A stretch of DNA of 64,000 nt from Sulfitobacter sp. DSM 110093 (GCF_022788715.1 NZ_CP085167.1:310001-374000), one strand, 5' to 3'; positions 35,492 through 45,044 are shown, counted from the stretch's first letter. The notes: a model not told the origin generated them from the sequence alone. Numbers and translations are program-made.

Positions 35492-35614
35492 GGATATGGC
35501 TATAGCTCGATAACCTCAAGGGGCACAGCGGAAACTCACCTATATTAGAAACGGCCCTTAGCCGACCTTCGTGCGAAGAGCGGCGGATACGGCTCGCTTT
35601 GTTCTCGATGAGCA

Positions 35615-36712
35615 TCATTGGAGCACCGGCCTCTGCGCCATCAATTCCACGCGGTCAAGCATGCGGCTGACAGTCCGCAGGCTGGGCGTTCGGCCAGCAG
35701 CGGCCATCCTGCGCTCGATGGCTTCCAGTGTGGCGTCGATGGCTAGTCGGGGGAGGCCCCGCTTCGCGCCCTGCTCTTCGACGAAGAACTGTAGCTGCGC
35801 TTGCGTCAGATCCGGCAGATCGAGCACGACGCAGCGGCTTATCAGAGGTGCGGGTAACCCCCACTGGCTGTTGGCGGTCATCACCCAGTTCGTCCAGGAC
35901 ATGTCGACACGGATTTGATAGTAGGGGCATTCCCAGGTTTCGGCTGTCATCCGTTCGAGGAGGGGTAACAAGGCATCGGTTAGCGTATGACGCGATCCCT
36001 GTTTCGATTGGACATTCCCAGATTTCTCCACCTCGTCAATGATCACGATGGGCCCGGCATGCCGCTCTCGCAGGGCGGTCTGCATCAGCTTGCCTGGCGC
36101 AGCGCTGCTCCAGCCGCGTTGTGCGCCGACCAGGGAGAAGGCAGCAGGCTCTCCCGTAGCATCGATGGAAGTAGTCGGCACCCCGAGATGATGCGCAAGG
36201 CGGCGCGCCCAGAAGCTCTTGCCGATGCCGGGAGAGCCGACCAGCACCAGCGGGTCGAACCGTAGTCCGGGCAATTCCTTGCGGGCCGAAGCTCTCAGGC
36301 CATGCCAGACGACTTCCGTGGCCGGGGCCATCCACGGCATTTCTGCGTGAAGCGCGGCCGCGATTTCGTCCGCCTCATGTTCCGTCTCGATCCGGGCAAC
36401 CGGCAGGCCGCCGCGCAACGGCGTCAGCAAGGCCGCGTCGCGCTCTGGCAGATGCTGTACTCCGGTGGAGCTATGCAGCCGCTCGAGATACCGCATCGCC
36501 CGCCGCCTGATCCTCGCCGTATCGGCGTCGGTGATCAGGTCGTAGATGCTCTCTGGTGTCCCGTCGGCCACCCTTTGCGGTTCACGATTGGTCAAGTCCA
36601 TTCGGATCTCGCGCAGCTTCTGTGTGAGCCGCTCGGTCAGATCCGACAGGCGCGGGATGTTGTCGATGAATTTGATCGTGCTGAACGGGATCGTGGTCGT
36701 CGCAAGTGTCAT
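35615..36712 (-). CDS. AAA-family ATPase (Lon-like P-loop), orphan
   Basis: 365 residues. Walker A is GSPGIGKS near residue 160, Walker B IVIIDEVEK near 220, and a sensor-1 asparagine in WVMTANSQW; PLISRCVVLDLP gives the arginine finger region. The N-terminal 140 residues are not recognised. It resembles Lon/ClpX-type AAA modules without a protease domain, common in accessory regions of Rhodobacterales. It lies between the LuxR remnant and a tRNA-Arg gene, consistent with an integrated island, though no integrase is visible. Confidence 0.75.
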   Translation of the reverse strand: MTLATTTIPFSTIKFIDNIPRLSDLTERLTQKLREIRMDLTNREPQRVADGTPESIYDLITDADTARIRRRAMRYLERLHSSTGVQHLPERDAALLTPLRGGLPVARIETEHEADEIAAALHAEMPWMAPATEVVWHGLRASARKELPGLRFDPLVLVGSPGIGKSFWARRLAHHLGVPTTSIDATGEPAAFSLVGAQRGWSSAAPGKLMQTALRERHAGPIVIIDEVEKSGNVQSKQGSRHTLTDALLPLLERMTAETWECPYYQIRVDMSWTNWVMTANSQWGLPAPLISRCVVLDLPDLTQAQLQFFVEEQGAKRGLPRLAIDATLEAIERRMAAAGRTPSLRTVSRMLDRVELMAQRPVLQ

Positions 36713-37019
36713 GGCGGAGTCCTTTCATGGCGCGGTGTGAAGGCCGCGGCGGTGCTCCCGGGCCGTTCAGGCCTGAAAGACGGGGGGTGAAAGGTTCCGG
36801 AACCTTGGTGTCACCCAGTGAAAGGAAATCGATCTCGCTGTCAAATCAGCGCAAAAGTGACCAGTACAGGTGAAGTCTCCCCCTGATCGAAGCAAGACAC
36901 AACTATCTGAAATTGAAATATAAATTTTGATTTTGCGGCACCTTGGGCCTCGTTTTGCGCAGACTATTGCTTGTTTTTGCGCAGACATTGGCTTTCGTTG
37001 GCACTAGTTAGTATATTAT
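36713..37019. other. Gap between AAA gene and tRNA-Arg
   Basis: No gene recognised. The stretch becomes AT-rich near 36890-36940. It contains GCGCAGAC near 36957 repeated at 36978. Confidence 0.35.
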
Positions 37020-37096
37020 TGGCGACCCCGGCAGGATTCGAACCTGCAACCTGCCCCTTAGGAGGGGGCTGCTCTATCCAGTTGAGCCACGGGGCC
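37020..37096 (-). tRNA. tRNA-Arg (anticodon CCT)
   Basis: On the minus strand GGCCCCG starts at 37096 and pairs with CGGGGTC before the discriminator. The D arm, an anticodon loop reading CTCCTAA and the T loop GGTTCGAATCC are intact, and CCA is encoded at 37020-37022. The CCT anticodon reads AGG arginine codons. Confidence 0.95.
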
Positions 37097-37215
37097 GACA
37101 GGGGCGGTTTATCGCAAGCACGGGGCGATGTCATCGGCAGAATGGCAACCGATTGGACCTGCTTCGCAGTACTGCGGCGGCAGTGCTTGATCGCGCGTCT
37201 CGCTTCGCGCTAACT

Positions 37216-38280
37216 ATGGCAGAGGCAAACAGGAAAACTAAATTGACCACACCCCCCAAACGCCCGTTGACCCTGCGCGATGTATCCGATGCATGCGGCG
37301 TTTCCGAGATGACGGTCAGCCGTGTGCTGCGCAAGCGTGGTGACGTATCCGACGCCACCCGCGACCGCGTGCTTGCTGCTGCCAAGGCCCTTGGCTATGT
37401 GCCAAACCAGATCGCCGGATCGTTGGCCAGCCAACGGGTGAACCTCGTTGCCGTCGTGATCCCTTCGCTGGGCAATATGGTGTTTCCCGAAGTGCTGAAC
37501 GGCATCAATCAGGTTCTTGAAGATACACCGCTTCAGCCGGTCGTAGGGGTCACCGACTACCTGCCCGAGAAGGAAGAACGGGTGCTGTATGAGATGTTGT
37601 CGTGGCGGCCTTCGGGGGTGATCATCGCCGGGCTTGAGCATTCCGAGGCAACGCGCGCCATGCTGCGCAATGCGGGCATTCCGGTGGTTGAGATTATGGA
37701 CACCGATGGCAAACCGATTGACGCGATGGTGGGTATTTCGCACCGCCGCGCGGGGCGCGAGATGGCGCAGGCGATCCTGCGCGAAGGCTATGAGCGGATC
37801 GGCTTTATGGGCACGAAAATGCCGCTCGATCACCGCGCCCGCAAACGGTTTGAAGGCTTCACCGAAGGGCTGGCCAAGGCAGGGGTCGAGATCGAAGACC
37901 GCGCCTTTTACTCTGGCGGTTCGGCTTTGGCCAAGGGGCGCGAGATGACGCAAGAAATGCTCGAACGGTCGCCCGACCTAGATTTTCTTTATTATTCCAA
38001 CGACATGATCGGCGCGGGCGGGTTGTTGCATCTGATCGACCAGGGCATCGACATTCCCGGTCAAATTGGCCTCGCCGGATTTAACAACGTCGAATTGCTG
38101 CAAGGCCTGCCGCGTCAATTGGCAACGATGGATGCTTGCCGGAACGAGATAGGCCAAGCCGCCGCGCGGATCATCCTCAACCAGACGGTCCCCGACCCGG
38201 ACCCCGAGGTGCAGTCCCAGATCACCCTTACCCCGACCCTATCGCTGGGCGATACCCTGCGCCGCCGCCGTCCGGGGTGA
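37216..38280 (+). CDS. LacI-family transcriptional regulator (GntR-like)
   Basis: 354 residues from the ATG at 37216; the frame extends to 37153 without family similarity. DNA-binding helix LTLRDVSDACGVSEMTVSRV with the hinge NQIAGSLASQR, then the periplasmic-binding-like sensor domain (GVIIAGLEHSEATRAMLRNA, LDFLYYSNDMIGAGGLLHL). Similar to gluconate-type LacI regulators, but no gluconate genes are nearby. Overlaps the YcaQ-like gene by 4 bp (GTGA). Confidence 0.88.
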   Translation: MAEANRKTKLTTPPKRPLTLRDVSDACGVSEMTVSRVLRKRGDVSDATRDRVLAAAKALGYVPNQIAGSLASQRVNLVAVVIPSLGNMVFPEVLNGINQVLEDTPLQPVVGVTDYLPEKEERVLYEMLSWRPSGVIIAGLEHSEATRAMLRNAGIPVVEIMDTDGKPIDAMVGISHRRAGREMAQAILREGYERIGFMGTKMPLDHRARKRFEGFTEGLAKAGVEIEDRAFYSGGSALAKGREMTQEMLERSPDLDFLYYSNDMIGAGGLLHLIDQGIDIPGQIGLAGFNNVELLQGLPRQLATMDACRNEIGQAAARIILNQTVPDPDPEVQSQITLTPTLSLGDTLRRRRPG

Positions 38281-39491
38281 CCCGCCCAACGCTTGGCAAT
38301 GCCGCCGCACGGCGGTTGTTTTTGGCGCGACACCTGCTGTCTGAGCCGCCACAGGGGCCGGCCAAGGGTGCGGCGCTGTTGAAGGTGATCCATGATTTGG
38401 GGTTCGTGCAGCTTGATAGCATCAACACCGTAGCGCGGGCGCATGACCTGATCCTTTTCGCCCGCCGCCCCCGCTATCGCCCGACAGCATTGAAACGGCT
38501 CTATGAAAAAGACCGCGCGCTGTTTGAGCATTGGACCCATGACGCCGCCGTCATCCCGATGAAATTCTACCCGCAGTGGCATCTGCGCCGAACGCGCGAT
38601 GCGGCCAAGCTGTTAGAACGCTGGAAGAACTGGCAGCGCGGTGATTTCGAGGCGCAGTTAAAAAGCGTGATGGATCAGACCCGCGCCGAGGGGCCAGTGA
38701 CCTCTTCAGATGTGGGACTTGACGAACCGCGCAGCAGCGGGGGCTGGTGGGAATGGCATCCGTCGAAAACCGCGCTGGAGTATCTTTGGCGCAGCGGTGA
38801 ATTGGCAGTGGCGGGGCGCGAGGGGTTTCGCAAGCGCTATGATCTGACGGAACGAGTGGTGCCCGCCGCCCTACATGATCCGGCCCATGCCCCCGATACC
38901 GCGCAGACCATTGACTGGTGTTGCGATCAGGCACTGGCGCGGTTGGGCTTTGCCACGGCGGGCGAATTGGCCGCCTTCTGGGCGCATATTTCGCCAGCCG
39001 AGGCGCGGGGATGGTGTGCGGCTGAGCTGGCTGCCGGACGGCTAGAAGAGATCGACATCGAGGCCGCTGATGGCAGCCTGAAGCCCGCCTTTATCCGCCC
39101 CGGTTGGGCCGATGACCCCGCCCTCACCCGTGGTCCACCCAAACGGCTGCGCGTGCTCAGCCCGTTCGACCCGGCCCTGCGGGACCGCAAGCGCGCGGCA
39201 AGGCTTTTCGGTTTCGACTATCGGATCGAGGTTTTCGTGCCCGAGGCGCAGCGCAAATACGGCTACTATGTCTTTCCTTTGCTTCAGGGCGACAGGTTGG
39301 TGGGCCGCGTCGATATGAAAGCGCACCGCGATGTGGACACCTTGCGCATCAACGCGCTCTGGCCCGAGCGTGGCGTTCGCTGGGGCAAGCTACGGCAAGA
39401 AGCGTTTGAGGCGGAACTGCACCGCCTTCTGCCGCTTGCCGGGGTCAGTCAGATGCACTTCGCCGAAGGCTGGCTGCGCGATCCGGTCTAG
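38277..39491 (+). CDS. YcaQ/AlkZ-like winged-helix DNA glycosylase family protein
   Basis: 404 residues from a GTG at 38277 that overlaps the LacI stop; longer frames inside the LacI gene are less likely. Contains the winged-helix cross-link glycosylase fold, with the QLD motif in GFVQLDSINTVARAHDLILF matching the catalytic QxD of YcaQ, then HWTHDAAVIP and LSPFDPALRDRKRAARLFGF. YcaQ-type enzymes excise DNA bases at inter-strand cross-links. Coupling to a LacI regulator is unusual and probably incidental. Confidence 0.82.
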   Translation: MTRPTLGNAAARRLFLARHLLSEPPQGPAKGAALLKVIHDLGFVQLDSINTVARAHDLILFARRPRYRPTALKRLYEKDRALFEHWTHDAAVIPMKFYPQWHLRRTRDAAKLLERWKNWQRGDFEAQLKSVMDQTRAEGPVTSSDVGLDEPRSSGGWWEWHPSKTALEYLWRSGELAVAGREGFRKRYDLTERVVPAALHDPAHAPDTAQTIDWCCDQALARLGFATAGELAAFWAHISPAEARGWCAAELAAGRLEEIDIEAADGSLKPAFIRPGWADDPALTRGPPKRLRVLSPFDPALRDRKRAARLFGFDYRIEVFVPEAQRKYGYYVFPLLQGDRLVGRVDMKAHRDVDTLRINALWPERGVRWGKLRQEAFEAELHRLLPLAGVSQMHFAEGWLRDPV

Positions 39492-40180
39492 GCGAAACGG
39501 GGCGGCAGCAGGCCTGCGTGAAACCAGTTGAGATAGCTGTGGATTGAATGCACGGTCCGCCCAGTCGCCAACGCGATGTCAGGCGCATAGGGCACCATAT
39601 TCGTGCATTCCAACAGTATAGCACCAACATCTGCATGGGCGTCTACCAATCGCAGCGCCGCCTGCACCATCTCGGCCCGCGCCTGTGCGATATCAAGCTC
39701 GGGGAGATTGCCAAGGATGGTCTGCGCAAAGCTGCTGCCCTCTAACCCCACCACCGGGCTGCCATCAGGCACACCAGCGGCGCGCAGATGGGCGGACGAC
39801 AATGAGCCCGCTGAGATCGTCAAAATCCCCACCCGCTGCTCTGGCGGAAGACAGGCGCTGATCTGGCCCGCTTGCTCAAGCGCCGAGGCGGCAACAGGCA
39901 CGCCAAGCGCTTCGGCCAGCCGAGGCCGGATCAGCGCCAAGAACCCGCAGGTGGTGGCGATGCCGGTGCAGCCTTCGGCAACCAACGCCCGCCCCGCCGC
40001 GATAAACGCCTGCACAAAGGGTTCGATATCGTCGCATACAATCGCTTCGGGCGTTGCGCCGGGCACAACCGCATAGCGCACCGGAAACGGCCAACTGCCC
40101 GCATTGCCGACATCCCCCAGAATTCGAGGGAACCGCGTATCAAGCATCAGTATCCCCAGCCGCGCGTCTGTATCTTTCAC
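39488..40180 (-). CDS. Aspartate/glutamate/hydantoin racemase-family protein
   Basis: 230 residues from a GTG at 40180, chosen because GGAGGG lies 6 nt upstream; an ATG at 40279 would add 33 unlikely residues. Two candidate catalytic cysteines are present, in ATTCGFLAL and LLECTNMVPY. Cofactor-independent racemase fold. It overlaps the end of the convergent YcaQ-like gene by four bases. Substrate unknown; this second racemase of the window is not closely related to the one at 7647. Confidence 0.78.
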   Translation of the reverse strand: MKDTDARLGILMLDTRFPRILGDVGNAGSWPFPVRYAVVPGATPEAIVCDDIEPFVQAFIAAGRALVAEGCTGIATTCGFLALIRPRLAEALGVPVAASALEQAGQISACLPPEQRVGILTISAGSLSSAHLRAAGVPDGSPVVGLEGSSFAQTILGNLPELDIAQARAEMVQAALRLVDAHADVGAILLECTNMVPYAPDIALATGRTVHSIHSYLNWFHAGLLPPRFA

Positions 40181-40387
40181 CGTCAGCCCTCCAATTAGGC
40201 GTATCACGACAACCGAATAATGGCCATTTCGAAAAAATAAGCCATTGATATCGCTTACAAGGAATTGAATTTCGGCCACCTAATTGGCTATTTTGCAATC
40301 AAAAGGAGCCCTTTCTATGCAAACGTAAAATGCCGAATTTTCAAGGCACAAGCCTTAAGTCTGAAACCTTCTACTGCGATCATTCGC

Positions 40388-40416
40388 ACAAAAAAAGACC
40401 GCCCTGTCGGACGGTC
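40388..40416 (-). terminator. Intrinsic terminator downstream of IS110 transposase
   Basis: GACCG (40397-40401) pairs with CGGTC (40412-40416), and CC with GG inside. On the minus strand the hairpin is followed by a run of seven T. Ends transcription of the transposase gene. Confidence 0.7.
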
Positions 40417-40446
40417 TCAAGATTCCCCTTTTAGCAACTGTATTTC

Positions 40447-41406
40447 TCAAGCGCTCTGAGTGCGCCATTTCTGATCTGCTTTCACGAGCGCATTGACGAT
40501 TGTGACGAGTTTTCGCGCAACGGCTGTGATGATAACCTTGTGTGATTTTCCGGCGTTGCGCAGTCGATCGGCGAAGATTCTGAGGACTGGGTTGTGATGG
40601 CTGGCAACGAGGGCAGCTTGGAACATGACATGCCGAAGCAGTCGTCGACCACCGGCAATTGCACGCTTGCCGCGCATCGCGCCGCTGTCGTGGGCAATGG
40701 GGGCAAGGCCCGTGAGCGCTGCGGCCTGCTCGCCTGAGATTTGGCCGAGTTCGGGCATCTCGGCGATCAACATGGTGCTGGCGACAGGGCCAATGCCAGG
40801 AACGGAGCGCAAGATGTTGGCGGTTTTGGCAAGCGTTTCATCCGCCGCAATGGCCTGTTCGATCTGAGCCTCAAGGTCTGCTATTTGGTGGTCGAGAAGG
40901 GTTTTCAACTCATCATCCATACTCGCAAATATGTCAGACGACCCCAACTTCCCATGCGCCTTGACCTGCGCCAGAAGTCGCTTCCGCGTTTCCACGAGCT
41001 GACCGCGTTTTGATACCAAGGCTCTGAGAACGCGTATCTTTTCGTGCGGCAGGTTGCGCCCGGCATCAGGTCTGAAGACCATGAACCGCGCGATAAGCTC
41101 CGCGTCGATCCGGTCCGTCTTGGCGCGTGTGCCACGGCTGGCGGCGAAGGCTTTGATCTGAGCGGGTGGCAATTGCCGTGTCGCGATTGCTGCGGCATCC
41201 AGAGCAGACCACAAGCGCCATTCTTGCCCACCAGTCGCCTCAAAGCACACAAGCGCGTTGAGTGAAGCCGCCAGGTCGGCAATCTGCGCGTGGCCTTCCT
41301 CAGTGTTGGGCAGGCGCTGTCGCTGTCCGCCTGGCAGGCAGTGAATATCCAGCCAATCGCGGCTGACATCTGTGCCGATGATCGCAGAGTGTGTTAACTT
41401 ATCCAT
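40447..41406 (-). CDS. IS110-family transposase
   Basis: 319 residues from the ATG at 41406 with AGGAAGAG upstream. The N-terminal DEDD domain (GTDVSRDWLDIH, then KTDRIDAELIARF) and the C-terminal transposase-20 domain (RSVPGIGPVASTMLIAEMPE, ALTGLAPIAHDSG) are complete. IS110 elements lack terminal inverted repeats, so the element borders cannot be fixed. It is part of an IS cluster ending at 44508. Confidence 0.92.
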   Translation of the reverse strand: MDKLTHSAIIGTDVSRDWLDIHCLPGGQRQRLPNTEEGHAQIADLAASLNALVCFEATGGQEWRLWSALDAAAIATRQLPPAQIKAFAASRGTRAKTDRIDAELIARFMVFRPDAGRNLPHEKIRVLRALVSKRGQLVETRKRLLAQVKAHGKLGSSDIFASMDDELKTLLDHQIADLEAQIEQAIAADETLAKTANILRSVPGIGPVASTMLIAEMPELGQISGEQAAALTGLAPIAHDSGAMRGKRAIAGGRRLLRHVMFQAALVASHHNPVLRIFADRLRNAGKSHKVIITAVARKLVTIVNALVKADQKWRTQSA

Positions 41407-41614
41407 GTTCTCTTCCTTCTGGTCCGTGGTCCTGATTGGCCACATTCAACTGTTCGAGATGATGAAGAGAGACGGCGCTGGCTCGCTAGCAAACGTGGTC
41501 AAACCCACAAGGCTCAGACGCCATACACCGCCCCGTCAGCGACCTCGGCCAAGGCGGCTGACGGGGGCAACATAGCAAAACTGAGATACAGAAGGGTCAG
41601 GACTCGTTCTCGTT

Positions 41615-42005
41615 TCATCGCCAGAACATGACGATTGCGGCGAGAGCTATGGCTGAGCCGAATACCGCCGGGCATCTATCATATCTGATTGCGACACGAC
41701 GCCAGTCCTTTAGCCTGCCGAACATGATCTCAATGCGGTTGCGGCGTTTGGAGCGGCGCTTGTCATATTTGACGGGGATCTTGCGTTGTTTTCGTCCGGG
41801 GGGCCAGGGGCGTATCCCTTTGTCTTCCAACGCTTCCCTGAGCCAATCTGCATTATAGCCGCGATCTCCGAGCAACCAATCGACGTTCGGCAGGCTGCTG
41901 AGCAGCGCCTTCATGCCGCCCCTGGTGCGACCGATCAGGCGGCCACGCCCCCCTTTTTTGCGCCCAGGCTGGACGGGATGCGATAGGCTTTCAGATATGT
42001 CGCAT
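41615..42005 (-). pseudogene. IS5-family transposase remnant, truncated by IS21 and internally deleted
   Basis: The reading frame starts inside the gene at the IS21 border (DISESLSHPVQPGRKKGGRG), continues to RLIGRTRGG, and then jumps directly to ALLSSLPNVDWLLGDRGYNA. Related IS5 transposases have about thirty more residues between these blocks, so an in-frame internal deletion is inferred. The C terminus (NRIEIMFGRLKDWRRVAIRY) is intact and contains the catalytic glutamate. The N terminus is lost at 42005. GGGTCAGGACTC at 41605-41616 is probably the element's own end. Confidence 0.78.
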
Positions 42006-42078
42006 TGTAGATTTCCACGCAGAAGTGAGCCGGGTTTTCCATCGAGATTTGAGCCACCTTTAAGTTATGTTTCGGGTG

Positions 42079-42873
42079 TCAGGCTCTGGTCAATGCATGA
42101 TTGTCCTCCCTCTTTTTCTGCGCCGCTACGGCTGCACTGGCTTTGAAGCGGAAGCTATCGTTTCCGGTCTCCAAGATGTGGCAACGGTGGGTTAGGCGGT
42201 CGAGGAGTGCGGTCGTCATCTTAGGATCGCCGAAGACGGTAGCCCATTCGCTGAAGCTCAGGTTCGTGGTGATGACGACGCTGGTGCGCTCGTAGAGTTT
42301 GCTGAGCAGATGGAAGAGCAGCGCGCCGCCTGATGCACTGAACGGCAGGTAGCCAAGTTCGTCCAGGATCACGAGATCCAGGCGGACGAGGCTTTCGGCA
42401 AGATGCCCAGCTTTGCCTTTTGCCTTCTCTTGCTCGAGCGTGTTGACGAGCTCGATGGTCGAGAAGAAGCGAACCTTGCGGCGGTGATGTTCGACAGCCT
42501 GCACGCCAAGGGCTGTCGCGACATGCGTTTTGCCGGTGCCGGGGCCACCGATCAGCACAACGTTCTGGGCACCATCCATGAACTCGCAGCGATGCAGCTG
42601 CCTTACAGTGGCCTCGTTGATCTCACTGGCCGCAAAGTCGAAGCCTGACAGATCTTTATAAGCCGGGAAGCGTGCGGCTTTCATGTGATATGCAATGGAG
42701 CGCACCTCCCGTTCTGCGACCTCAGCCTTCAACAACTGGGCAAGCATCGGCACCGCAGCGTCGAATGCTGGTGCGCCTTGTTCCATGAGGTCGGTGACAG
42801 CTTGCGCCATGCCGTGCATCTTCAGGCTGCGGAGCATGATGATGATGGCGCCGCTGGCGGGATCATGACGCAT
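42079..42873 (-). CDS. istB: IS21 helper ATPase IstB
   Basis: 264 residues from the ATG at 42873, overlapping the istA end by 11 bp. DnaC-like AAA domain with Walker [15 protein letters not shown], Walker [13 protein letters not shown] and sensor [16 protein letters not shown]. IstB hydrolyses ATP to remodel target DNA for IstA. It appears complete, unlike its partner. Confidence 0.93.
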   Translation of the reverse strand: MRHDPASGAIIIMLRSLKMHGMAQAVTDLMEQGAPAFDAAVPMLAQLLKAEVAEREVRSIAYHMKAARFPAYKDLSGFDFAASEINEATVRQLHRCEFMDGAQNVVLIGGPGTGKTHVATALGVQAVEHHRRKVRFFSTIELVNTLEQEKAKGKAGHLAESLVRLDLVILDELGYLPFSASGGALLFHLLSKLYERTSVVITTNLSFSEWATVFGDPKMTTALLDRLTHRCHILETGNDSFRFKASAAVAAQKKREDNHALTRA

Positions 42874-44395
42874 GATGACCTCCGGCGGTCCGGGCCCGCA
42901 GACCATCATAGCGTTCGACATTGGCTTCTGGTTCGCGCTGAAGGATCAGCGCCTGCGGCGTATCGATGTCGGGCCCGCCGACCGTCTTTCCGTCGATAAG
43001 ACGGTGCAGAAGGTTCAGCACATGGGTCTTGGTCGCGACACCTTCAGCCAGGGCCATTTCCACGGCGACCAGCACAGCCTGTTCGTCGTGATGCAGAACC
43101 AGCGCCAAGATGTCGACCATCTCCCGGTCACCGCCGGGGCGACGCAACATGAGATCTTGCAGCTGCTTGAGGGCTGGAGGGAATTCGGAAAAGGGGGCAC
43201 CGTTCCGCAAGGCACCGGGCTTGCGCTGGAGAACGGCCAGGTAATGCCGCCAGTTGTAAATCGTGCGTGGTGGCAATTGGTGGCTGCGCTGGATCACCCG
43301 CGTATGTTCGCACAGGATCTGTCCTTCGGCGGCGATCACCAGACGTTCAGGATAAACCCGCAAGCTCACCGGGCGGTTCGCAAATGACGCTGGAACGCTG
43401 TAGCGATTGCGTTCAAAGCTGATCAGACAGGTCGGCGATACCCGCTTGCTATGCTCGACAAAGCCATCGAATGCGGGTGGTAATGGCATCAGAGCTGCTT
43501 GTTCGGCGGCCTAAACGTCAGCAACGCTCCCGGGTAATGCTGCGTGCGGGATCTTACCCCATAATACGACACACTGCTGTTCCAGCCAGTCGTTCAGAGC
43601 CGCAAGATCGGGGAAGTCCGGCATGGGTTGCCACAGTCGATGTCGGGAAACCTGCACGTTCTTCTCGACCTGCCCCTTCTCCCAGCCTGCGGCCGGATTG
43701 CAGAACGCTGGCCCAAATACATAGTGGTTCGCCATTGCGAGAAAGCGCATGTTGACCTGTCGCTCCTTTCCGCGACCGACGCGATCGACTGCCGTCTTCA
43801 TATTGTCGTAAATCCCGCGCCCCGGGATGCCACCGAAGACCCGGAACCCATGCCAATGAGCGTCGAACAGCATCTCATGCGTTTGTAGCAGATAGGCTCG
43901 GACCAGAAAGGCACGGCTGTGCGACAGCTTGATGTGGGCGACTTGCAGCTTCGTGCGCTCACCACCCAGAACGGCAAAATCCTCGCTCCAGTCGAACTGG
44001 AACGCCTCGCCCGGGCGGAACGAAAGCGGCACAAAGGTGCCGCGCCCCGTCGTCTGCTGATCCCGTTGCCGATCGGCCCGCCACTCACGCGCAAAAGCCG
44101 CAACCCGGCCGTAGGACCCGTCAAATCCGAGAACCATCAGATCGGCATGCAATTGCTTCAGCGTGCGCCGCTGCTTGCGCGACTTGCCGGCCTCCGCCTT
44201 CAGCCACCCGGTCAGCTTGTCGACGAACGGATCGAGCTTACTTTGCCGCTCCGGCGTCGTGAACTGCGGCTCGATCGTGCCCGCGTTCAAATATTTGGTG
44301 ATGGTGTTGCGCGACATCCCCGTGCGACGCGCGATCTCGCGGGTCGATAGTTTCTCGCGCAGTGCCATACGTCGAATGATGTTCAAAAGTCCCAT
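42863..44395 (-). pseudogene. istA: IS21 transposase IstA interrupted by an amber codon
   Basis: Starts at the ATG at 44395 (GGAGTG upstream). The HTH (TREIARRTGMSRNTITKYLN) and most of the DDE integrase core (FQFDWSEDF, GIYDNMKTAVD, KGQVEKNVQ) are intact up to a TAG at 43511-43513. The same frame then continues without gaps (AAEQAALMPLPPAFDGFVEH) to the stop at 42863. A TGG-to-TAG change at one codon is the simplest cause. The protein would lose its last 215 residues or so, unless the amber codon is suppressed. Confidence 0.85.
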
Positions 44396-44508
44396 GTGTA
44401 TCACTCCAATGTCCCCCGTTGCGCATCGCGCTGGAGGAAAGGTCACATGGCTCAAATCTCAGTGGAAATTATCTGCTCACCCGGCTCACTTCTGCGTGGA
44501 AATCTACA

Positions 44509-44904
44509 CAGCAGGGGCATCTTCTGCATCTTGCGCATGCCCAGCAGCGTCGCCCCCAAGAATGAGGTCACCGGCACGCAGCTTTTATCGCTATCTGACA
44601 CCATGGTCAGTTTGCCGCTGCGGGCATTGGTTCCGCTGGTCATGTAGGTGACGCGTCGCCCAGCCACCACAAGGTCCGTTGGGGGCTGATCGGGCGCAGG
44701 CCGGGCCAGACGCAACTTGTGCCGCAAAAAGCCTTCGATCAGAATTGGGTTTGGGCAGGCTGCGGTGAGGCCAAGGCTCAGTAACCGTTCAATACCGATC
44801 CGATCGGCACGGGTCAGTTGGAACCTTCCTCTAAGTGGTGGGCATCTCAAAGAGATTGGATATGCACCGCCGAGAGGCAGGTGCAGTGGTGAAGAAATAG
44901 GCAT
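44509..44904 (-). pseudogene. GreA/Rnk-like elongation-factor family gene truncated by IS21
   Basis: About 132 residues remain before the IS21 border. LTRADRIGIERLLSLG, then LRHKLRLARPAPDQPPTDLV and PVTSFLGATLLGMRK match the N-terminal and C-terminal parts of Rnk (regulator of nucleoside diphosphate kinase)/GreA-type proteins that bind RNA polymerase. The last residues and stop codon now come from IS21. A GGGGGA site precedes the ATG. A leader peptide and hairpin lie just upstream. Confidence 0.6.
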
Positions 44905-44951
44905 GATGGTCCCCCGGAAAGGATCGAAGTCTCAATAAATGATTTGAGAGG

Positions 44952-44996
44952 CCCCGGGGGTCGAAGAAACGCTTAGGCGTTCGCCACCCGGGGACG
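44952..44996 (-). promoter_or_regulatory. Attenuator-like hairpin ahead of the Rnk-like gene
   Basis: On the minus strand CCCCGGG and CCCGGGG enclose an inner AACGC/GCGTT stem. The end of the leader-peptide reading frame falls inside the structure, so ribosome position could change the fold. No long T-run follows, so termination is uncertain. Confidence 0.5.
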
Positions 44997-45044
44997 GGGG
45001 CGGTTCAGAAGCAGAAACCGAAAATGATTCTCGTGCGTAACCAT
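44973..45044 (-). CDS. Leu-rich leader peptide, probably leaderless
   Basis: A 23-residue frame ending in FLLLNRPRPRVANA, with three consecutive Leu codons followed by Arg-Pro repeats. CTGACA and TAGGCT with a 16-bp spacer stand upstream, placing the transcription start at its ATG, as for the trpL peptide in this window. Reminiscent of leu-operon leader peptides, but the downstream gene is Rnk-like. Confidence 0.5.
   Translation of the reverse strand: MVTHENHFRFLLLNRPRPRVANA

Larger units (their letters stand above)
42006..44508 (-). mobile_element. IS21-family insertion sequence
   Basis: 2503 bp with long terminal inverted repeats: TGTAGATTTCCACGCAGAAG at 42006 and its exact complement ending at 44508, with identity extending through GTGAGCCGGG (about 30 bp). 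It carries istA and istB in the usual order. The flanks (CGCAT at the left, CAGCAG at the right) show no direct repeat, so the sequence on one side was probably deleted after insertion. Confidence 0.88.

Noticed and set aside
40219..40228. AATGGCCATT palindrome upstream of the racemase gene
   Set aside because: Single short palindrome without a matching regulator; could be chance.
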